Assembly (NCBI GenBank): GCA_023634235.1
Contig: JAMKCF010000007.1
Span: forward strand, 21,210,592 to 21,274,591
DNA length: 64,000 bases
DNA from: Pisaster brevispinus
Lineage: Eukaryota; Echinodermata; Asteroidea; Forcipulatida; Asteriidae
Direction: 5' to 3'
Below, piece after piece: positions 27,801 to 39,800 of the stretch. Both the position numbers and the translations under genes were made by a program. The notes under the pieces are model-generated. The model was given only the letters and a program-made list of their open reading frames with translations, did not search any database and was not told where the DNA came from. Every line of letters begins with the position of its first letter. Positions within the stretch are counted from its first letter, which is position 1.

Positions 27801-30800
27801 TTACAAACAGGATTCCACTACAAATGGCATTTTATTTTGCAAAGCACCGTTCATGTGAATCTTGCTTTTTAAGTCATTCATGACAGTAAATTTCATTTAC
27901 TACTTACACAGATAACACAGATCTCCTAGATAGAGCACACAATAGACTAGAGCGTTACAATATCCAGAGTGAGTCGGCATTCTGTCTACTTCTCAAACAC
28001 ACCATGGGAATCCTTGTGGCTCCTAAATCCACCCTGGACATCCCTCTCACCTTTGCTCCTGACAATATGAACCTCCACGAGGCCCTGTGTGTGGTATCAG
28101 TAAAGAGAGAAGATGGAACCAGCTGGGAGTATGAGCCATCCAAGGATCCTGATCATCCATACGCAAGAAGGTGAGTGGCTACTAATTCTTGTTTCTTATA
28201 GTGTCCTCAAATGAAGACAATTTATGTTAATAGAATCTTGTCTCATTGTTCTGCCTCTTTATATCCGAATATTTTGGAATGCTCTCAACCACCCTAACCA
28301 ATCAAAATTAAATAAAAAGATCAGGTTCTGTTGGACTGAGGACTACACTCTGAAGCAGTTTGACTGGCTAGGTATAACGTAATAATGAGAGTGTACCTAA
28401 CAGTAGGGGTGCTTACTTGGTATGAGTTGGAGAGTTTATGTGAGGAGATAACCGTGGTGAATAAGGGTTAATCTGTTTTAGTTTAACTGTATTTTATAGC
28501 AAGGTGAGGAACGGAAAAATATATCACATCAGTATGTATAAAAACAAATTTCAAACCTTGCCAAATACCTTCAATAATGGTTTGTTCTCAAGAGGTGATT
28601 GAGCAGTGTTGTTGTTGTCAGTGCTCAGATCACATTCTTCACCTTGGTCTTTGTTCCATTGCAGGGATTATGACCGTCGTGACCCACAAGGTGGCCTTCG
28701 AGATATCCGCTGGCTGTATCCCATCCATGGTATTCCAGAATCACAACCTGTTATTGACAGAGGAGCAGTTGTCAGTTGCCAGGCACGTAGCCGCATTGAA
28801 GAACGCTTGGAAGTCTCACTAACTGGGGCTGTACCCAGCTCTGCCAGCAGCTACCAACGTACAGTAAAAACGAGAGCTCTGACACCTAAAAGACTTGAGA
28901 GGGCTAATACAACAGATGGTGTGGTGGTTGGAGAAGGTATGTAGAGAAGTTTCCACAAAAGAAATAAGATTTACAAAGTGTAAAGTTTTTGAAAGCGGAT
29001 ATCTCAAAGGCCTCCTTGTTGGTCACAATGGTCAAAATTTCTGCGATGGAACAAAGATCATGTGCAGTTTTACTCAAGATTGAGTTGGTTTTTTTGTGTC
29101 AGAACCAAGTCAGTTTGCTCCATATCCTCCATAGTTAAAGTTTCAGTGCAGAAAAGTCTACTTAAACTTCGACATAACCAATACTGCACTTGTTTAACTC
29201 CAAGTTCTGGTTAAAAATTGACCACTTTAAATTAACTCATGATTGAAATGATCTGAAATCTCTTAAAGAGCAGAATATAGAGTATATAACACATTTTAGT
29301 TTTAATAATTCAAAATCCTAGCTCAGAGATCACTTGTAGATAAAAGTCTTACCCCTTCCAAGTTGTTTTCCTCAAATGCTATGGTCTGACTACAATCAAG
29401 AACACAAGTATAACCCAGTGCAGGTTTCTGAAAATAAAAATATTTAACAAAACAAAATAATAGTAAAGTGGTCTGAAATCTCTAGAAATTACATCTTTTT
29501 CATAAAAATATTTAGCGAGAAGAGGTCCTTTTCTCAAAAATTGACCAAAGAAAAGAATTGTTTGAAATCCTTTCAAAAAGTTCCTTGCCCTTCAAAGCCT
29601 TTTGAAAAATGTTGCCCACAAATACATGTTCTTAAATAACTCGCACCATATGTCAATCCTTGCAGTTTTTTTTATATCGAAAATCTCCCCAAAGTGTCTT
29701 TTTTTTAAAGGATATTTTGAGGACATTTATTGGGTTTAGATTTGGGTTTCTTTATGATTTTGCCTGATTTGCTTGGGTTTTTTTTAGTTTATAAAGTTTT
29801 TGCCTAAGAAAAAAATCAAAAGAAATTTCTGTTTTTCAGAGCATAAACGCAGTCCTTGGAGAGAATAGTGGCAAAGTTTTCACCTGACATTTTCTCCTTG
29901 AAATATTGCTCTAATAAGAAGTTTCAACTTTATTTAATTCTTTCAGGAAACACCGTGGCCAGTGAGTTTTCCTTTGAATTGATCTATGGCAATGATGAAG
30001 CCCAAGCTCACTTGGAGCATGCTGTGTCTCTTACTCTCGTCCGTAAACAAAGAGATAGATTGTCTGGTATTGTTACGCTCCTCTTCAATGTCATCTATGC
30101 ACCATTCAAAGTCATGAAGTAAGTAGTCTGTTCTAAAATAAAACAAAATTTGTTTTTTCTTTTTATAGGGTTATTCTCTTGATCTTTTGATTGCCACATT
30201 CACTAGTTTTGTTTAAAACTCTCAATAATGTCATGCTACTGTTTTGAACAGTCTGTTTGTAAACAAATTTTGTGTACTCCACCCCAAAAACGGTAAAAAA
30301 ATTCTAAAAAATTCCAAGTTTCCTATTGAATATTAGCCAAACAACTCAGAAAATGTCAAGTTGCACTGGGTTTTGTTTGTTTGTTTGTTGTTGTTTTTTT
30401 AATTAAAAAATTCATTAATGACGGCCCCTTAAAGTATTCCGACGGAGGTCGTTGGTTCAAGTCCCGCTCCAGTTAATTTGTCTTTGTTCAAACCCAAATT
30501 AATAAAAAAGAAAAAGAAAAATGACGCACTGTTATAAAACATACTGTTGGAAACAGTGAGAGGGAGTAAGCATGGCGTAGACTCTGAGGGTGTCACCAAA
30601 GGTTAATAAAGATTTGTACATGACACGTTATCTCTTCAAAAAGCAATGCTAAGATTTGAGTTCCTGTCAGGCTTTTTGATGAACACTAACAGTTGCAAAA
30701 TGTAACCAAGTCTTACCCAAAGTATTATTTCAAAACATGTCACTAAAGTAATTAGTTGGGTAACTCTTATTTGAACAGCCATGATGTGCAACTGTGTGTT

Positions 30801-33800
30801 ACTGCAGCTACTGGAGGAGTTTGGCGTTATCCAGTACGCTTTACGTCTACTGAGCCAACAGTGGATGATGTTATTACTATTGAGTCCATTGGACTGAACA
30901 AGGAAGCATCGGTTGGATTTAGACTATCCAGTCAAGCAAGGTAAGGCTCCTTCAAGATATGAGTCTCATCTCACCAAGCTTTTAACATTGAGTTTCCTTT
31001 AAACCAATTCTCTCGTTTTCTGGATCCTTAGACACTTAGACTAAGAATTTTGAGTGCCATAATAAATACCATCTGGAGAGGATTTCTTTAAATCACAACT
31101 CTGAGGACTGTTAGGTGTATCAGAAAGGAACTCAATATCTGCACGCACCTTAATTGTTAACACGTGATGAGGAGTCTATGCAGGGAGATCAATTTCCTTC
31201 AAATCAGCATCAGTTCCTTTCCTGCATGCACTAGTCTGGGCATGTTTGACATCGCCCGCCCATGTTTTTTAGCAGACCTGGTATAAATGTTGTCATAACT
31301 ATTTAACTTGTTCACTGCCTTTTTTCAACCACCCTTGTAAAATACTGGGGAAAAAAACATCTAAATCTTTGTCGTAAAGCAAATGATATTATTGCTAAAA
31401 ACAGCAGCAGTACAAGAAAAACATTACAGGTCATTCACTCCATCCCTGATGATCTGCAAATCACGCCAAAAGATCTTGCAGAAGCAAGTTTTACCATATG
31501 TACACTATGTACACTATGTACACATAGGAATTGGTGCATGTTTTTCTCACAAAATTTCTGCAATTGTTTTTCTCAACGGGAACTGTTGGAGAGAATAAGT
31601 ACCTGCTTTTGTTTTTAAAATAAATTTAAACCTTAAATTGGAACTGTTGGCAGTTTTGGTATACTGGAAAAATATTACATGTCATTTTAGTTACGCACAA
31701 TGTAAATTTATATGGTAAATCTAAGTGATAACCCTGTCAAACGGCAAAGTAAAGTCGGTTAAAGTTGCAACTTGTTTGTTGATGATTTTATTTTGTCTAA
31801 TTGGAATGTTCACAACACATATTTTAATAAAACATTGTTTCTGCGGATCCTTAAAAAGTATAAAAAAGTCTCAATTGAACAATCCAAATTTAAGGCCCTT
31901 AAAAATTATTAACAAGTATTAAATTCAGTTATTTTAGGTCTTTTTTAAAAATTGGAAGAAGCGTGTAATGAATTTCCTATCAGCTCAAAGAGAACCAAAT
32001 AACGCTGCCTGTAAAAAAGTAACAAAATGTGAGCAGCTGTAGCTGTTCTCCCCTGCTTTATTCACTTATAATTGGTCTTAAGTTTTGTTAAGTATAGCAT
32101 TAAATGGGTCTTAAAAAGTCTTAAATTTGACTTTTTAAAGTGTGCGGATACCCTGTTAAAGGGTTTGGTGTTTAATTTTTGTTTCTTTTATATTAGACAA
32201 TACAAGTTATAAATTAAATACCTACTTTTTGAGGAAACAGCATAACTTTTGCCAAGAAAAGCAGATACTTTTGTGATCAAAATATCAAAATGGTTTAACA
32301 AAGAAGAATTGGATAGAGATAATATGTTTTCTCAATGTCAGTGATTAGATGTAATACACGACCTTTATAAATTGAATGCAAAATTGCTTGACTGGTGAAA
32401 CCTTACCTTGTATTAACCTGACTCTTCTTCACATGCCTTGTGAACAAGTGATCCCTTTGCTTAAAAATGGTACCTTAGTCTGGTCTCAAATCTAATTTTT
32501 TTTATTTTTCTCAATTCCAATTTGCACTATGTTGAACCAATGATCCTGGGTTCAATTCCCACTCTATATTTTTTTTTTAATAAACATTTTCTTTTCTAGG
32601 GATCTTAGTTGTACTTTAAACACTACATTGTTGTGAACAGTCGATGGTCCAGTGGAAGGACTTATTGATTCTGTACCCTTTGGTCCTGGGTTCAATTCCC
32701 TGCTCTCTATATATATATTTTTTCATAAACATTTTCTATTCTAGGGATCTTAATTGTACTTTAAACACTACATTATTGTGAACAGTCGATGGTCCAGTGG
32801 AAGGACTTATTGGCTCTTTACCCTTCGCTCCTGGGTTCAGTTCCCCACTTTGTTATTTTTATTTATTTTTATTTTTTTTTTGGTGGCTGTGTCCATTCTA
32901 AGGGCTTTAACTAACATCAGATGCAAGTTTCTTCAGGGAGTCGGTGGTCCAGTGGAAGGACTCAATGACTCTGGATGCTATGGTCCTGGGTTCAATTCCC
33001 ACTCTGTAACTTTTCTTTTTCATTGCCTGTGTCCATTCTAAGGGCTTTAACTAACATCAGATGCAAGTTTCTTCAGGGAGTCGGTGGTCCAGTGGAAGGA
33101 CTCAATGACTCTGGATGCTATGGTCCTGGGTTCAATTCCCACTCTGTAACTTTTCTTTTTCATTGCCTGTGTCCATTCTAAGGGCTTTAACTAACATCAG
33201 ATGCAAGTTTCTTCAGGGAGTCGGTGGTCCAGTGGAAGGACTCAATGACTCTGGATGCTATGGTCCTGGGTTCAATTCCCACTCTGTAACTTTTCTTTTT
33301 CATTGCCTGTGTCCATTCTAAGGGTTTTAATTAACGTCAGATGCAAGTTTCTTCAGGGAGTCGGTGGTCCAGTGGAAGGACTCAATGACTCTGGATGCTA
33401 TGGTCCTGGGTTCAATTCCCACTCTGTAACTTTTCTTTTTCATTGCCTGTGTCCATTCTAAGGGTTTTAATTAACGTCAGATGCAAGTTTCTTAAGAAGA
33501 GTTGGTGGTCCAGTGGAAGGACTCAATGACTCTGGATGCTATGGTCCTCGGTTCAATTCCCACTCTGTAACTTTTCTTTTTCATTGCCTGTGTCCATTCT
33601 AAGGGCTTTAACTAACATCAGATGCAAGTTTCTTCAGGGAGTCGGTGGTCCAGTGGAAGGACTCAATGACTCTGGATGCTATGGTCCTGGGTTCAATTCC
33701 CACTCTGTAACTTTTCTTTTTCATTGCCTGTGTCCATTCTAAGGGTTTTAATTAACGTCAGATGCAAGTTTCTTCAGGGAGTCGGTGGTCCAGTGGAAGG

Positions 33801-36800
33801 ACTCAATGACTCTGGATGCTATGGTCCTGGGTTCAATTCCCACTCTGTAACTTTTCTTTTTCATTGCCTGTGTCCATTCTAAGGGTTTTAATTAACGTCA
33901 GATGCAAGTTTCTTAAGAAGAGTTGGTGGTCCAGTGGAAGGACTCAATGACTCTGGATGCTATGGTCCTCGGTTCAATTCCCACTCTGTAACTTTTCTTT
34001 TTTCATTGCCTGTGTCCATTCTAAGGGTTTTAATTAACGTCAGATGCAAGTTTCTTAAGAAGAGTTGGTGGTCCAGTGGAAGGACTCAATGACTCTGGAC
34101 GCCATGGTACTGGGTTCAATTCCCACTGCAAAAAACTCTGGCCTTTTTATTAAAACGAGTTTAATTTTGAAAGATAATTTTTTAGCAAAAGGAGCTTTTT
34201 CTTTTTCTTTTTCTTTTTCTAGTTAACTAAGCTCGGACCTCAGGTTCGGCGGACACCACCAGGAATTGAACTGGGGTCAGTCACTTCCTAACGCACACCC
34301 TTCCCGGTTGAGCAATCGGGTCCCCCCGTTCAAATGTGCTCGTTTCTAATACATATAGAATAAATTTGTACTTAGAAAATAAAATTTACTTGCTGGCCTT
34401 CAACCAGGATTTGAACCAGACCTAGTGCATGTTTTGTTCCATGCCCTAACCACTTGAGCTAATGGATCAACGTGATTTTTTATTTTATTTTAAATATATA
34501 TAGAATAGATTTGGACTTGGGGGGAAAATAACAAGAATTATGGTCTGGGCAGGATTTGAACCGGTCTCAGACCGTTTCAAATCCATGCCCTAACCATCTG
34601 AGCTATTGGGTTGACATGAATTTTGTTTTCGTTTTTACTATATATAGAATAAATTTGGACTTTGGGAAAATAACAAGAATTATGGTCAGGGCAGGATTTG
34701 AACCGGTCTCAGACCATTTCAAGTCCATGCCCTTACCATCTGAGCTATTGGATCGACATAATTTTTTTTCCGTTTTTAATATATATAGAATTAATTTGGA
34801 CTTTGGGAAAATAACAAGAATTATGGTCAGGGCAGGATTTGAACCGCTCTCAGACCGTTTCAAATCCATGCCCTTACCATCTGAGCTATTGGATCGACAT
34901 GATTTTTTTCCCGTTTTTATATATATATAGAATAAATTTGGACTTTGAGAAAATAACAAGAATTATGGACAGGACAGGATTTGAACCGGTCTCAGACCAT
35001 TTCAAATCCATGCCCTTACCTCCTTACATCTAGGCTATTGGATCGACATGAATTTTTTTTGCATTTTTAATATATATAGAATAAATTTGGACTTTGGGAA
35101 AATAGCAAGAATTTAGGTCAAGACAGGATTTGAACCGGTCTCAGACCATTTCAAGTCCATGCCCTTACCATCTGAGCTATTGGATCGACATAAATTTTTT
35201 TCCGTTTTTAATATATATAGAATTAATTTGGACTTTGGGAAAATAACAAGAATTTAGGTCAGGACAGGATTTGAACCGGTCTCAGACCATTTCAAGTCCA
35301 TGCCCTTACCATCTGAGCTATTGGATCGACATGATTTTTTTTCCTGTTTTTAAAATATATAGAATTAATTTGGACTTTGGGGGGGGGAAATAACAAGAAT
35401 TATGGTCAGGGCAGGATTGGAACCAGTCTCAGTATAGAATTATATTAAAACTAAAAACAGTTTGAGACCAAAGGAATTGGCCTGAAATAGGGCTAGAGTT
35501 CAGATATATAGAGCCATCAAATTGCTTATTCCCTGGTGTGGCATACTTTCCACTTCCATGTTTCCTTGATAACATTAATAAGATCTAGACATATCCTGCT
35601 AGAGGATTAATATCAGCTGGCAGAATAAATAGGTCTGTCAATTTCAATTTGAGCCGGCCCTTTTACATGACAGTTTTGTAGTTTGAAACAGCTGGATAGT
35701 AGTTCCGTTGCAAAACACTGGCTAAGTGTGTCGGTCATGTTGTATAAGTACTTGTTGAATTGTCTACTTCAGCCAGTTCGTCTAATATTAAGGGTTGACA
35801 ATAAATGATAGATTTGCAAATCTTCACTTTTATGAATTGAAAAAAAAGAAGTTTTAATTTTAAGTACAACAATTACATTCTATATTAATTATATTTGTTG
35901 AACAAATAATGTAACTTAGAAAAAAGAGCCAACGCAGTGTACTAATATTGTTTTAACTATTCAAAATATGAAAAGTCAAATGGTACCGAGTTGATTTGGG
36001 AAGGTACACTTCCTTCAAAAACCAAGCACAAAACACTTTAAAACATTTATTTTTAAAGATTAAGTTTAAAAATAGTACACTGTAAATAACAATTTTAAAC
36101 AGATTAATTTTATATAATGTATCTAAACATTTATTTTTATATTAGGGCCTATTCAGTCCTACACAATGTCTTTAAAACTTTAAAAAAAAATTAAACAATA
36201 AACTCTAATAAAAACATTTCGTTTTTTATTTACTTCCTAGACATCCTGTGGCCTTCACTGCATACTTTGTCGCTGGAAGTGACCAAGAGTTCTCTGTCAG
36301 CCCACAGACCGGGGAACTCAAAGCTATTGGGACTAATGGAACCTTAATAACAATTGGATTTCGGCCAAGAATCTATGGGAAAAATTATCAAGGGAAACTG
36401 GTGGTACAGGTATGTAGTAGTGTGTTTTATTATTTTTTTAACCCCAAATATGACCCCCCCCCCCAAAAAAAAAAAGGGTTTAAAAGTTTGCCCTAAAATA
36501 AAATGGTCAGAAATCACTCAAAAGTACAAGTTTAACCCCTTGCAGTTTTTTTTAATCAAAAATCTTGGCCCAAAAAGGCCTATTTTAAAAATTTAGGCCA
36601 AAAATGAAACAGTCTGAAATCGCTCTAAAGTACAAGTTTAACCCCTTGCAGTTTTTTTAACCCAAAATCCTGGCCCAAAAAGGCCCATTTTAAAAAATTG
36701 GCCCAAAAATAAAATGGCCCGAAAACGCTCAAAAATACAAGTTTTACCCCTTGCAGTTTTTTTAATCAAAAATCCTGGCCCAAAAAGGCCCATTTTTTAA

Positions 36801-39800
36801 AATTTGGGCCAAAAATAATATGCTCTGAAATCGCCCAAAAGTACCAGTTTAACCCCTTGCAGTTTTTTTAATCCAAAATCCTGGCCCAAAAAGGCCCATT
36901 TTAAAAATTTGGGCCAAAAATGAAACGGTCTGAAATCGCTCAAAAGTATAAGTTTACCCCCTTGCAGTTTTTTTAACCCAAAATCCTGGCCCAAAAAGGC
37001 CGATTTTTAAAATTTGGCCCAAAAATAAAATGGTCCGAAATCGCTCACAAATACAAGTTTAACCCCTTGCAGTTTTTTTAATCAAAAATCCTGGCCCAAA
37101 AAGGCCCATTTTTAAAATTTGGCCCAAAAGATAAAATGGTCCGAAATCGCCCAAAAATACAGGTTTAACCCCTTGCAGTTTTTTTAATAAAAAATCCTGG
37201 CCCCAAAAGGCCCATTTTTAAAATTTCGCCCAAAAATAAAATGGTCCGAAATCGCTCAAAAATACAAGTTTAACCCCTTGCAGTTTTTTTAATCAAAAAT
37301 CCTGGCCCAAAAAGGCCCATTTTTAAAATTTGGCCCAAAAATAAAAAGGTTCGGAAACACTCAAAAGTGCAAGTTTAACCCCTTGCAGTTTTTTAAACCC
37401 AAAATCCTGGCCCAAAAAGGCCCATTTTTAAAATTTGGGCCAAAAATGAAACGGTCTGAAATCGCTCAAAAGTATAAGTTACCCCCTTGCAGTTTTTTTA
37501 ACCCAAAATCCTGGCCCAAAAAGGCCCATTTTTAAAATTTGGGCCAAAAATGAAAGGGTCTGAAATCGCTCAAAAGTACGAGTTTACCCCCTTGCAGTTT
37601 TTTCAACCCAAAATCCTGGCCCAAAAAGGCCCATTTTTTAAAATTTGGGCCAAAAATGAACCGGTCTGAAATCGCTCAAAAGTATAAGTTACCCCCTTGC
37701 AGTTTTTTTAACCCAAAATCCTGGCCCAAAAAGGCCCATTTTTAAAATTTGGGCCAAAAATGAAAGGGTCTGAAATCGCTCAAAAGTACGAGTTTACCCC
37801 CTTGCAGTTTTTTTAACCCAAAATCCTGGCCCAAAAAGGCCGATTTTTAAAATTTGGCCCAAAAATAAAATGGTCCGAAATCGCTCACAAATACAAGTTT
37901 AACCCCTTGCAGTTTTTTTAATCAAAAATCCTGGCCCAAAAAGGCCCATTTTTAAAATTTGGCCCAAAAAATAAAATGGTCCGAAATCGCCCAAAAATAC
38001 AAGTTTAACCCCTTGCAGTTTTTTTAATAAAAAATCCTGGCCCCAAAAGGCCCATTTTTAAAATTTCGCCCAAAAATAAAATGGTCCGAAATCGCTCAAA
38101 AATACAAGTTTAACCCCTTGCAGTTTTTTTAATCAAAAATCCTGGCCCAAAAAGGCCCATTTTTAAAATTTGGCCCAAAAATAAAAAGGTTCGGAAACAC
38201 TCAAAAGTGCAAGTTTAACCCCTTGCAGTTTTTTAAACCCAAAATCCTGGCCCAAAAAGGCCCATTTTTTAAATTTGGGCCAAAAATGAAACGGTCTGAA
38301 ATCGCTCAAAAGTATAAGTTACCCCCTTGCAGTTTTTTTAACCCAAAATCCTGGCCCAAAAAGGCCCATTTTTAAAATTTGGGCCAAAAATGAAAGGGTC
38401 TGAAATCGCTCAAAAGTACGAGTTTACCCCCTTGCAGTTTTTTCAACCCAAAATCCTGGCCCAAAAAGGCCCATTTTTTAAAATTTGGGCCAAAAATGAA
38501 CCGGTCTGAAATCGCTCAAAAGTATAAGTTACCCCCTTGCAGTTTTTTTAACCCAAAATCCTGGCCCAAAAAGGCCCATTTTTAAAATTTGGGCCAAAAA
38601 TGAAAGGGTCTGAAATCGCTCAAAAGTACGAGTTTACCCCCTTGCAGTTTTTTCAACCCAAAATCCTGGCCCAAAAAGGCCCATTTTTTAAAATTTGGGC
38701 CAAAAATGAACCGGTCTGAAATCGCTCAAAAGTATAAGTTTACCCCCTTGCAGTTTTTTTAACCCAAAATCCTGGCCCAAATAGGCCCATTTTAAAAATT
38801 TGGGCCAAAAATGAAACGGTCTGAAATCATTAAAAGTACAAGTTTACCCCCTTGCAGTTTTTTTAACCCAAAATCCTGGCCCAAAAAGGCCAATTTTTAA
38901 AATTTTGCCCAAAAATAAAATGTTCTGAAATTGCTCAAAAGTACAAGTTTACCCCCTTGCAGTTTTTTTTACCCAAAATCCTGGCCCAAAAAGGCCCATT
39001 TTTAAAATTTGGCCCAAAAAATAAAATGGTCCGAAATCGCTCAAAAATACAAGTTTAACCCCTTGCAGTTTTTTTAACCCAAAATCCTGGCCCAAAAAGG
39101 CAAATTTTTAAAATTTGGCCCAAAAATAAAATGGTCTGAAATTGCTCAAAAGTACAAGTTTACCCTACCCCCCCTTGCAGTTTTTTTAACCCAAAATCCT
39201 GGCCCAAAAAGGCCCATTTTTTTAATTTGGCCCAAAAATTAAAATGGTCCGAAATCGCTCAAAAATACAAGTTTAACCCCTTGCAGTTTTTTTAACCCAA
39301 AATCCTGGCCCAAAAAGACCCATTTTTAAAATTTGGCCCAAAAATAAAATGGTTCGGAAACACTCAAAAGTGCAAGTTTAACCCCTTGCAGTTTTTTAAA
39401 CCCAAAAAGGCCCATTTTTAAAATTTGGGCCAAAAATGAAACAGTCTGAAATCGCTCAAAAGTATAAGTTTACCACCCTTGCAGTTTTTTTAACCCAAAA
39501 TCCTGGCCCAAAAAGGCCCATTTTTAAAATTTGGCCCAAAAATAAAATGGTCCGAAATCGCTCAAAAATACAAGTTTAACCCCTTGCAGTTTTTTTAACC
39601 CAAAATCCTGGCCCAAAAAGGACAATTTTTAAAATTTGGCCCAAAAATAAAATGGTCTGAAATTGCTCAAAAGTACAAGTTTACCCCCTTGCAGTTTTTT
39701 TAACCCAAAATCCTGGCCCAAAAAGGCCCATTTTTAAAATTTGGCCCAAAAAATAAAATGGTCCGAAATCGCTCAAAAATACAAGTTTAACCCCTTGCAG

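Noticed and set aside
32754..33882. Series of nearly identical 68-aa frames spaced 140 bp
   Set aside because: They are the tandem tRNA-like repeat translated; the frames follow the repeat period and have no protein family character.
34556..35033. ORFs of 64-124 aa on both strands over the minus-strand array
   Set aside because: Translation of the 141-bp repeat (period 47 codons), not genes.
32540..35440. Functional tRNA genes
   Set aside because: A and B boxes are present but the anticodon stems do not pair properly and acceptor stems are weak; best read as tRNA-derived repeats.
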